In this document: positions 8,546-18,733 of the stretch, piece after piece
How the letters are laid out: every line of letters begins with the position of its first letter
How positions within the stretch are numbered: the first letter of the stretch is position 1
Source: Erythrobacter sp.
Lineage (GTDB): Bacteria; Pseudomonadota; Alphaproteobacteria; Sphingomonadales; Sphingomonadaceae
Length of the DNA: 34,913 nucleotides
Direction of reading: 5' to 3'
Assembly: GCA_029937545.1 (NCBI GenBank)
Contig: JAPYPR010000019.1
Span: 1 to 34,913, forward strand
Made by a program: the position numbers and the translations under genes
The notes under the pieces: generated by a model
The model's input: the letters and a program-made list of their open reading frames with translations, nothing else
What the model was told of the DNA's origin: nothing
Databases searched by the model: none

Positions 8546-9256
8546 ATGACATGCATCTTGCTCACAGGCTCCTCGCGCGGAATCGGCGCAGCGGCCAAGA
8601 CCTTGTTCGAAGCCCGCGGCGCGAAAGTCGTCGGCCAGGCGACCTCCAGCAGCACTGTCGACACCGTGCCCGCCAACTTCACCGATCCCGGCGCGCCACA
8701 TGAATTGTGGGAGGCCGCACTCGCCCGGGCTGGCGGAGAGATCGACGTTCTGGTCAACAATGCCGGACTGTTCGATCCAAATCCGCTCGACCGATCGGAC
8801 ATCGAATGGCTCGATGCGTGGGAGGATACGCTGCGGATCAATCTCACCGCTGCCGCGCAGCTCAGCCGGTTCGCGGTGCGTCACTGGCAGAAGCGCGGCG
8901 TCGGCGGCCGGATCGTCCACGTCGCCAGCCGCGCGGGCCACCGCGGCGATTCTCCGGCGCATTGGCATTACGCTGCCGCGAAGGGCGGAATGCTCGCCAT
9001 GCACAAGACCATCGCGCGCCAATATGCCAGCGAGGGCATCCTCAGCTTCGCAATCACGCCGGGCTTTACCGACACGGCGATGGCCGGCGACTACCTGGAA
9101 AGCCGCGGCGGGCCGGGCCTGCTTGCCGACATCCCGCTCGGCCGCGTCGCGGAGCCAGTGGAGATCGGCAAGCTGATCGAGTTCTGCGCGCTCGATGCAC
9201 CGCCCAGCATGACCGGCGCGACTGTCGACGCCAATGGAGCCAGCTATGTTCGCTAG
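8546..9256 (+). CDS. SDR family NAD(P)-dependent oxidoreductase
   Basis: This 236-residue short-chain dehydrogenase/reductase has TGSSRGIG at residues 7-14 for dinucleotide binding and NNAG at 71-74. The catalytic set is S128 and Y142xxxK146, and a glycine-rich C-terminus (MTGATVDANGASYVR) matches the FabG-like branch. The substrate cannot be read from the sequence. It heads a plus-strand chain of four overlapping genes: its last 11 bases overlap the start of the beta-lactamase. Sequence around the start contains two copies of ATGCAT (8542-8547 and 8551-8556), possibly coincidental. Confidence 0.9.
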   Translation: MTCILLTGSSRGIGAAAKTLFEARGAKVVGQATSSSTVDTVPANFTDPGAPHELWEAALARAGGEIDVLVNNAGLFDPNPLDRSDIEWLDAWEDTLRINLTAAAQLSRFAVRHWQKRGVGGRIVHVASRAGHRGDSPAHWHYAAAKGGMLAMHKTIARQYASEGILSFAITPGFTDTAMAGDYLESRGGPGLLADIPLGRVAEPVEIGKLIEFCALDAPPSMTGATVDANGASYVR

Positions 9257-10157
9257 AACCGCTGCGGTCGCCGCACTGCCGGCTTTGCTTTTGTCATGCG
9301 CACCGCCGATCCAGACCCTCGATCCCCTCCCCGAGCCCGAGCAAGTGACGATGGCGCAATGGGCCAACCTTTGCGAGCCGTGGGACGATTGGGACAAGGC
9401 CGCCCCGCCCTTTCATATCTATGGGTCAACCTACTATGTCGGCACATGTGGTATCGCGGCTATTCTCGTCGCAGGGCCGACGGGGCATATTCTGATCGAC
9501 AGCGGGACAAGAGCGGGCGCCGAAACCGTTCTTGCCAATGTCGGCAAGCTCGGCTTCCGCCCGAATGAAATCGCAACGATCGTCCACAGCCACGAACATT
9601 TCGACCACGTCGGTGGTTTCGCCTTGTTGAAGGAGGCCAGCGGCGCGCATATCGCGGCTTCGGCGGCTGCCGCAGAAGTCCTGCGATCCGGCGTGGTCGG
9701 CAGCGACGATCCGCAATCCGGAATGCACGATCCGATGACACCCGTGGCGGTCGACGTCATCCTTGGCGATGGCGACCCGGTGCGCACCGAAACCGCAACG
9801 CTGATCGCGACGGCGACACCCGGTCACAGTCCCGGAGCAATGAGCTGGCAATGGCAGGACTGCGAGGCTGAGGCCGGATGCAAGACGATCGTCTATGCAG
9901 ACAGCCTGTCTCCGGCGAGCCGGCCCGACTATCGTTTCTCCGACAATCCGCCCTACCTTGCGGCTTACCGTCGGGGTATCGATCGCCTGCGGACGCTGGA
10001 TTGCGACATATTGATCACGCCGCACCCTTCGCACAGCAACATGATCGAGCGGGCCGCCACCGGCACGCTCGCCGGCGGCATGAGCTGCGCGGCCTATGCC
10101 GACGCCAAAGAAGAGGCGCTCGACGCGCGGCTCGCGGAGGAAACTGCAGGTGGCTGA
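9246..10157 (+). CDS. Subclass B3 metallo-beta-lactamase, predicted lipoprotein
   Basis: This 303-residue MBL-fold enzyme has the complete subclass B3 metal site. H116, H118 and H194 form site 1; D120, H121 and H260 form site 2 (motifs HSHEHFDH, TPGHSPG and ITPHPSHS). The first two sites even match standard BBL numbering. B3 enzymes hydrolyse penicillins, cephalosporins and carbapenems in the periplasm and have been described from Erythrobacter. The N-terminus ends in LLLSC at C18, a plausible lipobox, so the enzyme may be membrane-anchored. Start ATG 9246 is supported by GGAG six bases upstream. The gene overlaps the SDR upstream by 11 bp and the prmA start downstream by 8 bp. Activity is inferred; some MBL-fold relatives are not lactamases. 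Confidence 0.85.
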   Translation: MFARTAAVAALPALLLSCAPPIQTLDPLPEPEQVTMAQWANLCEPWDDWDKAAPPFHIYGSTYYVGTCGIAAILVAGPTGHILIDSGTRAGAETVLANVGKLGFRPNEIATIVHSHEHFDHVGGFALLKEASGAHIAASAAAAEVLRSGVVGSDDPQSGMHDPMTPVAVDVILGDGDPVRTETATLIATATPGHSPGAMSWQWQDCEAEAGCKTIVYADSLSPASRPDYRFSDNPPYLAAYRRGIDRLRTLDCDILITPHPSHSNMIERAATGTLAGGMSCAAYADAKEEALDARLAEETAGG

Positions 10158-11055
10158 CAGCTGGAAGATCTCAACCGAGTGCTCGAAGGATCAGGCGACG
10201 GCCGCGCTCGTCGCCCATGAGGAGGACCTCGACTGGCCGGCCGAATGGGTGGTGACCGGAATGGAAGTCGCCGACCACCTGCCGGACGAATGGACTTTCG
10301 AAGTCTATTTGGACCGCAAGCCCAGGGCAGCCGACAAGAAGCAGGTGGCGGCATTGTTCGAAGGCGACGCGCCGGACCTGATCGTCGAGAAACTGCCCGA
10401 CACGGACTGGATCGTCGAGAGCCAGAAGGGCGTCGATCCGATTCGCGCCGGGCGCTTCCATGTCCGCACACCGGAACACGCGGCCGAGCCCGATCTGGTC
10501 GATTTCGTCATCCCCGCCAGCCAGGCTTTCGGGACCGGCCAGCACCAGACCACCGCCGGCTGCCTCGCCATGCTCGACCTGATGAAGCGCGAGGGTGTGT
10601 CGGCCCGCAATGTGGCCGACATCGGCACCGGCACCGGCCTGCTGGCCTTCGCCGCTTTGCACCTGTGGCCGAATGCGAGGGCGACTGCGTCGGATATCGA
10701 TGCCGTCTGTGCAGGCGTGGTCGCCGACAATTGCGAGCTCAATGGCATTCCGCAGGGCGCCGGTTTGGGCGCGCTGACGATGGTGATCGCGGACGGCATG
10801 GCCGATCCGCTGCTCGAAGCGCGTGGGCCATATGACCTTTTCATCGCCAATATCCTCGCAGGTCCGCTGGTCGGGCTTGCACCCGAATTCGCCGCGGCGA
10901 TGACACCGGGTGCGAACCTGCTGGTGGCGGGCCTGCTGGAAACGCAGGAGCACCAGGTCCGCCGCGCCTATCGCGCGCTCGGCTTCCGGCTCGCGCGGCG
11001 GCTGGTGAATGGCGACTGGTCGATTCTCTGGCTGCGCAAGAGCCGGGTGCGGTGA
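10150..11055 (+). CDS. prmA: Ribosomal protein L11 methyltransferase
   Basis: PrmA uses S-adenosylmethionine to trimethylate ribosomal protein L11. The 301-residue product has a divergent N-terminal L11-recognition region and a Rossmann methyltransferase domain. Family motif AFGTGQHQTT is at 126-135, SAM-binding DIGTGTGLL starts at 157, ASDIDAVC follows, and the N-P-P-[YF]-equivalent motif reads FIANILAGPL. The start is GTG at 10150, with GGAGG nine bases upstream inside the beta-lactamase 3' end; a longer reading from ATG 10096 would lack this site and add a basic non-family tail. It overlaps both neighbours (8 bp with the lactamase, 4 bp with the next gene). Confidence 0.92.
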   Translation: MADSWKISTECSKDQATAALVAHEEDLDWPAEWVVTGMEVADHLPDEWTFEVYLDRKPRAADKKQVAALFEGDAPDLIVEKLPDTDWIVESQKGVDPIRAGRFHVRTPEHAAEPDLVDFVIPASQAFGTGQHQTTAGCLAMLDLMKREGVSARNVADIGTGTGLLAFAALHLWPNARATASDIDAVCAGVVADNCELNGIPQGAGLGALTMVIADGMADPLLEARGPYDLFIANILAGPLVGLAPEFAAAMTPGANLLVAGLLETQEHQVRRAYRALGFRLARRLVNGDWSILWLRKSRVR

Positions 11056-11717
11056 AACGCACGCTGCGTTGGCTTGCGTGGCTGCTGGGTGTCCCGCTGA
11101 CGCTTGCGATCCTCTTCCTGCTCGGCACATGGATCGGCAGTTCGGTCCCGCGCAACAGCGGTTGGACCCAGCCTGCCGAAGGGGTCGAAATCCTCATCGA
11201 GACCAACGGCATCCACACCGGTATCGTGATGCCGCTGGTCACACCGCAGAAAGACTGGCGCAGCGCTTTCCCGGTAGCGGACCTCGGCAAGCCCTACCGC
11301 CCCTATACCCATGTCTCGGTCAGCTGGGGCGAGCGGGTGGTCTTTCTCGACACGCCGACCTGGGCGGACCTCAGCCTGAGCACGGCAGTGGGCGCAGCCT
11401 TCGGCGGCGATGGTCTGCTTCATGCCGCCCACTACGTCCGCCCCGCCCCGTCCGTCGACATCCGCCCCCTGCGTATCACAAAAGCGCAGTATGCCCGCCT
11501 CGTCGCGCAGATCGAGCGACAGGTCCTGCCGCCTGACCAGCGCGAACGGTACGCTGGCTATGCCAGTTACGATGTCTTCTACGATGCGCCCGGCACCTAT
11601 CACCTCGGCAATACCTGCAACCAGTGGACCAGCGACACGCTGGCTGCTGCGGGGATCAGGACGGGCTGGTGGACCCCGCTGCCGGGCGGCGTGATGAAAT
11701 GGGTGCCGCAGCTTTAG
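11052..11717 (+). CDS. TIGR02117/DUF2459 family membrane-anchored protein
   Basis: This 221-residue protein has one N-terminal membrane helix (about residues 7-28). A periplasmic domain follows with the family stretches ETNGIHTGIVMPL, VSWGERVVFLDTPTW and YHLGNTCNQWTSD. This family (DUF2459, TIGR02117) is of unknown function; the conserved His and the Cys in NTCNQWT suggest a papain/NlpC-like fold, but that is inference. Start is GTG overlapping the prmA stop (GTGA). It ends the plus-strand chain and overlaps the convergent beta-lactamase-like gene by four bases. Confidence 0.85.
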   Translation: MKRTLRWLAWLLGVPLTLAILFLLGTWIGSSVPRNSGWTQPAEGVEILIETNGIHTGIVMPLVTPQKDWRSAFPVADLGKPYRPYTHVSVSWGERVVFLDTPTWADLSLSTAVGAAFGGDGLLHAAHYVRPAPSVDIRPLRITKAQYARLVAQIERQVLPPDQRERYAGYASYDVFYDAPGTYHLGNTCNQWTSDTLAAAGIRTGWWTPLPGGVMKWVPQL

Positions 11718-12811
11718 GCGGCGTTGACGCCCTGCGCATACTCGCGGTTCTCGTACGTCTCGATCGCCCGCACAACCTCGTGCATCATGCCCATGCGCGC
11801 AGCGTAAGATGAGCGCGTCCGGGCGATGAGGACGGCAACGCCGTACTGGTTCCCACTATCAGACGTGACCACGCCAACGTCGTTATAGCCCGATTGCTCG
11901 CCATCGAAGAATTGGCCGGTGCCCGTCTTGTGCGCAATCGTCCAGCCCGGCGGAAGTCCGCCTCTCAGCCGGTTCGGTCCGCTACGGGTCTCGCCGAGGA
12001 TCTGCAGCAAATATTCGGTCGACACCGACGACAGCAGTTCGCCGCGCACCAGGCGCCCCAAGGCCAGCGCGATACCTTCGGCCGTCGCCCCGTCGATAGG
12101 GTCGGCGAGATAGCTTTCGAACGCGCTCCTGCGGACCGCATGGGGCACTTCGTCACGCGCATCGTAGAAGCTGTTGCCATAGCTGTATGACTGGTTCCAG
12201 GTCAGCCCGGCGATAGCGCTCTGCTTGGTCCGCTCGTCGAGCCCGAAGCGAACGCCTTCGATGTCACGATCGTCGAGGAACTCCTCGACCTCCTCCGGCC
12301 CGCCCACTCGGCGCAGGATCCGATCATTGGCCGTGTTGTCGCTGCGCGTCAGGGCGCGGTCGATGAGGTCGGCATAGTCGGAACTGAACATGCCTTGGCG
12401 ACGCACGATGTCGCGGATCGGCTGATGGAACAGCGTCAGGTCTTCGCGCCGGATCACCACCCGCTCGCCGAGGTCCAGATCGCGCTCGTCCGCCTGCGCG
12501 AGAGCGGTCATCGTCACCCATAGCTTGCTGACGCTCTGCTGCGGCAGCATCGCCTCGCCATTGGCAGACGCCATCCGGTCTGCCGCGATGTCGTAGACTG
12601 CGATCCCGACCTCGCCCGGAAAGCGTTCGGCGATCTCTTCCAGTTCCAGCTCGAGCTCGATCTGAGCGATGGAACGCGGCTGCTCCTTGCTCTCTTCCTG
12701 CGCGACGATAGGCGCATTCTTCCCCTGCTGTGCACGGGGCAGCCACGTCACGAAAATCGCGAGGGCAAGCACAGGCAAGAGTAGGAAAACGAAACGGAAA
12801 TAGCTGGTCAC
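11714..12811 (-). CDS. Class A beta-lactamase-like serine hydrolase
   Basis: This 365-residue protein has an N-terminal membrane/signal segment (about 6-24), an acidic helical linker, and a penicillin-recognising domain. The motifs are S93-V-S-K96 (S70xxK73), S157-D-N159 (SDN loop) and K295-T-G297 (KTG). E193 lies exactly 36 residues after the SDN serine, where the class A general base E166 belongs, but the usual N170 appears to be Gln. An insertion of about 35 residues separates this point from KTG. It may be a true beta-lactamase or a related acylating hydrolase; the long linker and uncleaved-looking helix suggest membrane attachment. It lies 42 bp downstream of the FAD oxidoreductase on the same strand. 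Confidence 0.78.
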   Translation of the reverse strand: MTSYFRFVFLLLPVLALAIFVTWLPRAQQGKNAPIVAQEESKEQPRSIAQIELELELEEIAERFPGEVGIAVYDIAADRMASANGEAMLPQQSVSKLWVTMTALAQADERDLDLGERVVIRREDLTLFHQPIRDIVRRQGMFSSDYADLIDRALTRSDNTANDRILRRVGGPEEVEEFLDDRDIEGVRFGLDERTKQSAIAGLTWNQSYSYGNSFYDARDEVPHAVRRSAFESYLADPIDGATAEGIALALGRLVRGELLSSVSTEYLLQILGETRSGPNRLRGGLPPGWTIAHKTGTGQFFDGEQSGYNDVGVVTSDSGNQYGVAVLIARTRSSYAARMGMMHEVVRAIETYENREYAQGVNAA

Positions 12812-12853
12812 ACTGTCGGCAACGCGGCGCTACGCAATCAGGTCCGAATTTCC

Positions 12854-14320
12854 TCAGGCGAGTTTGGCGTCCGCCGCGGCCTCGCCCGGTAGTGGCTTGC
12901 CGGTCTGCAGGAATGCTCGCACCCGTTCGCTGAACATCAGTCGCCCGTTCGGGTAATGCTTCCGATGAATCGCCATCAGCCGGTCGAGATTGTTTTCGCC
13001 GAGCGAATCCCGGAAGCCCGGGATCAGCGCGCTCTTGCCGAAATGCGGGCGGGTTTCCGGCTCGTATTGCAGCACCATGCGTTGCAGTCGCTCCAACCAG
13101 GCATAATCGCGCGGATCGGCGAACAGGTCGATGGCCGCCACCGGCCCGTCGTGATTGGCGGCGAAGACGAGGTCGGATTTCCCCGGCAATTCGCGCACAC
13201 TGATCACGCCCTTCAGGAAGAAGCCGAGATCACGTAAGCCGTCGGCCTCGCGCAAGATGAACTTGACCACCGCCGGGCCTTTTTCCAGCGGCACGAAGAA
13301 GGCGAGATTGTATCCGGTGTAAGTGGTCGAGAAACAGCCGCGCAGGATATCGGGTGCGCGCTCGCTGGCGAGGCCGGGCTTGGGATCGTAGAGATAGTCG
13401 AGATCGTAAGGATCGGTCTGGATCTGGTCGCGCTGGACGATATCGAGCTTGTCGAGCAAGCGCTGCAGCGGTCGGCGCAGCGCTGGCAAAAAGCGATCGA
13501 GCTTCTGGTATCGCTTGATGATCCACCGCGCGACGGGCGCGAAGAGACCCCCGCCTTCCCGGACTTTCTCGACCCGCGCAGTCGTCTGGCATGGCGACAA
13601 GGTAGCCAGCAACATCACCGGATCGTCCGGCTTGGAATAGGGCAGCACCACCCAGTTCGATGCGATCGTGCCCTGTTGCAACTCGCGCAGCTTCGACAGG
13701 CGGTTGATGTGGCTGGTCGAAATGAACGCCTCGACCGGCGCTGTCTCCAGTTCGAGCTCGACGATCGGCGCAATCGTGCCGAACGACAGCGCGACATAGG
13801 CAAAGTCGGGATCGGCGCGTGTCAGCCGCACGCGTGCGCCGCTATCGTCCAGGAATGTCACCGCGGTGACTGCATCGGCCATCACCCCGCGGTCGCCGAA
13901 GCCATGCGTTCCGGTGGCGAGCGCACCGACGACCGTCTGTTTCATGTAATTGCCCGAGTTGATCAGGCGGCGGTCGTGCTGGATCAAAAAGCGCTTGAAC
14001 TGTTCGACCGTGACCGAGGCTCCGACGGTGGCGCTGCCGGTAGCCGGATCGTAATCCATCCGGTGGAGCCCGCCCTCCTCCATCATCATCGCATTGATGC
14101 CGGGCACGATCTGGACCCCATTGTAGGAGTGCGACTTGCCGACGCAACTATAGCAGCCTTTCGCCATGTCCGCGCACAGCTTGGCCTCGTCATGCGGGAT
14201 GCGCGCCTCGGCATCGCCGCGATAAACGTGGATCCACGACGCGATACGCCGCGTGCCCTCTTCGCCCTCCTGCCTTTCGAGTTTGCGCTGTTTTCGTCCG
14301 CGACGAAATTCTTTGATCAT
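12854..14320 (-). CDS. FAD-binding oxidoreductase, aldonolactone oxidase type
   Basis: This 488-residue protein has a PCMH-type FAD domain (GKSHSYNG at 61-68, GALATGTHGFG at 132-142). Its C-terminal domain is of the D-arabinono-1,4-lactone / L-gulonolactone oxidase type (TRPHFGKSAL near 435, then the HYPNGRLMF end). Members oxidise sugar lactones or alcohols with FAD. The substrate here is unknown, and the middle region (RRPLQRLLDKL) is not typical of characterised enzymes. The start ATG 14320 has a strong GGGGGGA site four bases upstream at 14325-14331. No export signal is seen. A serine hydrolase follows 42 bp downstream. Confidence 0.85.
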   Translation of the reverse strand: MIKEFRRGRKQRKLERQEGEEGTRRIASWIHVYRGDAEARIPHDEAKLCADMAKGCYSCVGKSHSYNGVQIVPGINAMMMEEGGLHRMDYDPATGSATVGASVTVEQFKRFLIQHDRRLINSGNYMKQTVVGALATGTHGFGDRGVMADAVTAVTFLDDSGARVRLTRADPDFAYVALSFGTIAPIVELELETAPVEAFISTSHINRLSKLRELQQGTIASNWVVLPYSKPDDPVMLLATLSPCQTTARVEKVREGGGLFAPVARWIIKRYQKLDRFLPALRRPLQRLLDKLDIVQRDQIQTDPYDLDYLYDPKPGLASERAPDILRGCFSTTYTGYNLAFFVPLEKGPAVVKFILREADGLRDLGFFLKGVISVRELPGKSDLVFAANHDGPVAAIDLFADPRDYAWLERLQRMVLQYEPETRPHFGKSALIPGFRDSLGENNLDRLMAIHRKHYPNGRLMFSERVRAFLQTGKPLPGEAAADAKLA

Positions 14321-14483
14321 CTATTCCCCCCGATCGCCCCTTCGCGAGGAATATCAGCTTTGTTTCGCGCAATCGAGGATAGATGCGACATCATGGCGAC
14401 CGCACAGAGGCTAAGGCTTACGGGGAACCAACCTCGCACTCACCCACTCCTGAGGCATCTTTTCGAAACACACGGACTATATC

Positions 14484-15155
14484 ATGGCCAAGACCCTTCT
14501 CATCACCGGCGCATCGACAGGTATCGGCGCGGCGACGGCTCGCGCTGCTGCCGCAGCGGGCTGGAACGTCGCCCTGCTGGCGCGCTCGCAGGACAAGCTG
14601 GAGAGCCTTGCGGGCGACATCGGTGACGCCGCCCTCGCCGTGCCCTGCGATGTCACCGACAAGGACCAGCTGCGTGACGCAATCGGCAAGACGGTCGAAA
14701 AATTCGGCGCGCTCGACGCCGTCTACGCCAATGCCGGCAAGGGCGTGGACTCGCCCGGCGTCGAGAAGGGCGATCCGGACGATTGGCACGACATGATCCA
14801 TCTCAACATCCTCGCCGTGCTCTACACCGCGCATGCCGCCCTGCCCGAATTGCGGAAGACCAGGGGGCACTTCGTTGTCACGGGCTCCAAGGCCGGGCGC
14901 GATCACCTGAAGGGATCGATTTACGGCGCAACCAAGTGGTTCGTCCAAGGCTTCGCCGGCAATCTGGCAGAGGAAATGCGCGAATGGGGCGGCCGCTGCA
15001 CGGTCATCACGCCAGGGATGGTCGACACGCCGTTTTTCGACGAGGCCAAGCCCGACAAGATCCAGCCTGAGGATGTCGCCAGCGCCGTTGTCTTCGCCCT
15101 TTCGCAGCCGGACACGGCGGCGGTGCGCGAGATCCACATCATGCCGAACGACTGA
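14484..15155 (+). CDS. SDR family oxidoreductase
   Basis: This 223-residue classical short-chain dehydrogenase has TGASTGIG at 8-15, an NADP-favouring basic LLARSQDKL after the second strand, and ANAG at 82-85. The catalytic set is S135, Y147 and K151 (YGATK). It lacks a long C-terminal extension and its substrate is unknown. It stands alone on the plus strand between the divergent FAD oxidoreductase and the convergent CinA-type gene; its stop abuts that gene's stop directly (TGA then TCA). Confidence 0.9.
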   Translation: MAKTLLITGASTGIGAATARAAAAAGWNVALLARSQDKLESLAGDIGDAALAVPCDVTDKDQLRDAIGKTVEKFGALDAVYANAGKGVDSPGVEKGDPDDWHDMIHLNILAVLYTAHAALPELRKTRGHFVVTGSKAGRDHLKGSIYGATKWFVQGFAGNLAEEMREWGGRCTVITPGMVDTPFFDEAKPDKIQPEDVASAVVFALSQPDTAAVREIHIMPND

Positions 15156-15647
15156 TCAGCGGGCGAGCGCCTCCTCCAGCGCTGCCAGCGCGGCGCGGGT
15201 AAACGCCCCCATATTGCAGATGCGGTCGTCGCTGCCGGTTTCGGTGACAGCGACATGCTCGAAACCGTCCGGGCCGACGGTGGCGGTCACGCTGCGGCCG
15301 GCAGGCGCGCCGCTCGGGTGGCTCGATCCGCCCACGGAGCCGCTTTCCGCAATGCCCCAGTCGGCGCCGAAATTGTCGCGGATGGCGCGCGCTTGCAGCA
15401 GCGCATAGACTTCGCTCGCTCCGCGCATCCCGGCATAGGCATCGCGCGGCAGGGCGAACAGCACATCGCGGGCACGGAAGGAGTAGACCACCCCGCCCCC
15501 GACGAAGAAGTCGAGCGCGCCGGGAACGGTCAGCAGAGATGCGGCGATCAGCCCGCCCGTCGCGCCATCGGCAACGGCAATCTTTTCGCCTCGCTCGCGC
15601 AGAAGCGCCGCAATGCGGAGCGCGATGGGATGCGTTTCTGTCAGCAC
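15156..15647 (-). CDS. CinA C-terminal family protein (nicotinamide-nucleotide amidohydrolase-like)
   Basis: This 163-residue protein equals the stand-alone CinA C-terminal domain (PncC), which deamidates nicotinamide mononucleotide to recycle pyridine nucleotides. The pattern is LRERGEKIAVADGATGGLIAA, FFVGGGVVYS, and the mid-domain WGIAESGSVGG. Two deviations are visible: the usual AES(C/A)TGGL reads ADGATGGL, and the usual TGIAGPGG loop reads SGSVGGSSHPSG. Enzymatic activity is therefore uncertain. It lies just after the ligA terminator, so it should have its own promoter, which I could not identify. Confidence 0.8.
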   Translation of the reverse strand: MLTETHPIALRIAALLRERGEKIAVADGATGGLIAASLLTVPGALDFFVGGGVVYSFRARDVLFALPRDAYAGMRGASEVYALLQARAIRDNFGADWGIAESGSVGGSSHPSGAPAGRSVTATVGPDGFEHVAVTETGSDDRICNMGAFTRAALAALEEALAR

Positions 15648-15660
15648 TTTGCGAGCTCAT

Positions 15661-15684
15661 GAAAAATGCGGGAGGCGAGCAAGC

Positions 15685-15695
<11 letters not shown>
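15661..15695 (-). terminator. Rho-independent terminator downstream of ligA
   Basis: On the minus strand, arm GCGGGAGGTGAGC (15695-15683) pairs with 15680-15668 over 13 positions with one G-U or mismatch, across a two-base loop. The run ATTTTTC follows. Stem plus T-run is the classical intrinsic terminator. It lies about 115 bases past the ligA stop and 14 bases before the cinA-type start. Confidence 0.75.
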
Positions 15696-17903
<2,208 letters not shown>

Positions 17904-17914
17904 TTAGAAAAGGC

Positions 17915-17943
17915 ATGTATCGCTTTGAGATTCACAAGTTCAA
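17915..17943 (-). promoter_or_regulatory. Candidate sigma-70 promoter for ligA
   Basis: On the minus strand TTGAAC (17943-17938) is followed after 17 bases by ATACAT (17920-17915), about 40 bases before the ligA ATG. Both hexamers are imperfect matches to the consensus. The surrounding 17877-18073 stretch is AT-richer than the genes on either side and contains no convincing ORF. Confidence 0.3.
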
Positions 17944-18073
17944 AGGCCATTCTACGTATCCTAGCTTCGTACTCACTGGCTTTGGTTCGTTCGCGCTTTT
18001 AATTACGGCCGACTTGGGCATCGAAGAAAGAGCTACTTCAAAGGGGCCCGCACCTTATAACCACCTCTGAACT

Positions 18074-18733
18074 CTAAAGGCTGATTTCCTTTGGGGGAGC
18101 CTGACCGTCAAACGCCGAATCCGCATATGGACCATTGCGGTTCACCCAATGCATAAATAGATGCGCCGACCAATTATTGGGGTTTGGTGTCGTCCGACCA
18201 TGATGGTGCTTCACACCTTGATACAAAACCGCATCTCCAGGTGCCATTACGGCAGATGACATCTCCTCGTCGGGACGAAATTCATCGTCCGCCCGTTCGA
18301 AAGGCTTGGCGATCGGTGAAATGGCGAATTCCAAAGGCCATATTTTGCCATCCGAGTAATCCAATGTCAGGGATAGGCTGTGTTCACAAGAAGGTCTGTC
18401 CCCGTGGACACGGCAGATAGCGTTTCTCTCGTATAGTCTGAAATAGGCATAAGTCGGAAGAAGGTCTTCGCCGACTAAAGACTGGACAATGGGCGTTAGC
18501 CCCCAGTGGAGCATGGCCATCGGAGGATAGTGATAGCCATATAGCTCTGGGGTCTCCTGCTTAAGAAGAGGCTGTTTTTTTCGAAGACTACCAAGACTCA
18601 TCCCCTGGCGCGCTAAGTCGACCTTCAGACGAGCCAGGAATCCGCGGGCGATCTCAACAGGAATGAAATCTCTTACGAGCTGAAAGCCATCGGTCGCATA
18701 TCGTGGCGGATGCTTCTCACTGGTAACTGTCAT
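18074..18733 (-). CDS. 2OG-Fe(II) oxygenase-like protein, low-GC insert
   Basis: This 219-residue protein shows the double-stranded beta-helix iron site of 2-oxoglutarate oxygenases. H110-G-D112 is the HxD pair, a distal histidine lies in the KHHHGR cluster (176-178), and R180 is where 2-oxoglutarate is usually bound. YAYFRLYERN precedes the iron strand. The substrate is unknown; hydroxylation of a peptide or small molecule would fit the fold. The ATG shares one base with the recN stop (TGATG), suggesting coupling; a TTG one codon earlier is the alternative. Base composition (about half GC by eye) is clearly lower than recN and ligA, which suggests recent acquisition. Confidence 0.72.
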   Translation of the reverse strand: MTVTSEKHPPRYATDGFQLVRDFIPVEIARGFLARLKVDLARQGMSLGSLRKKQPLLKQETPELYGYHYPPMAMLHWGLTPIVQSLVGEDLLPTYAYFRLYERNAICRVHGDRPSCEHSLSLTLDYSDGKIWPLEFAISPIAKPFERADDEFRPDEEMSSAVMAPGDAVLYQGVKHHHGRTTPNPNNWSAHLFMHWVNRNGPYADSAFDGQAPPKEISL

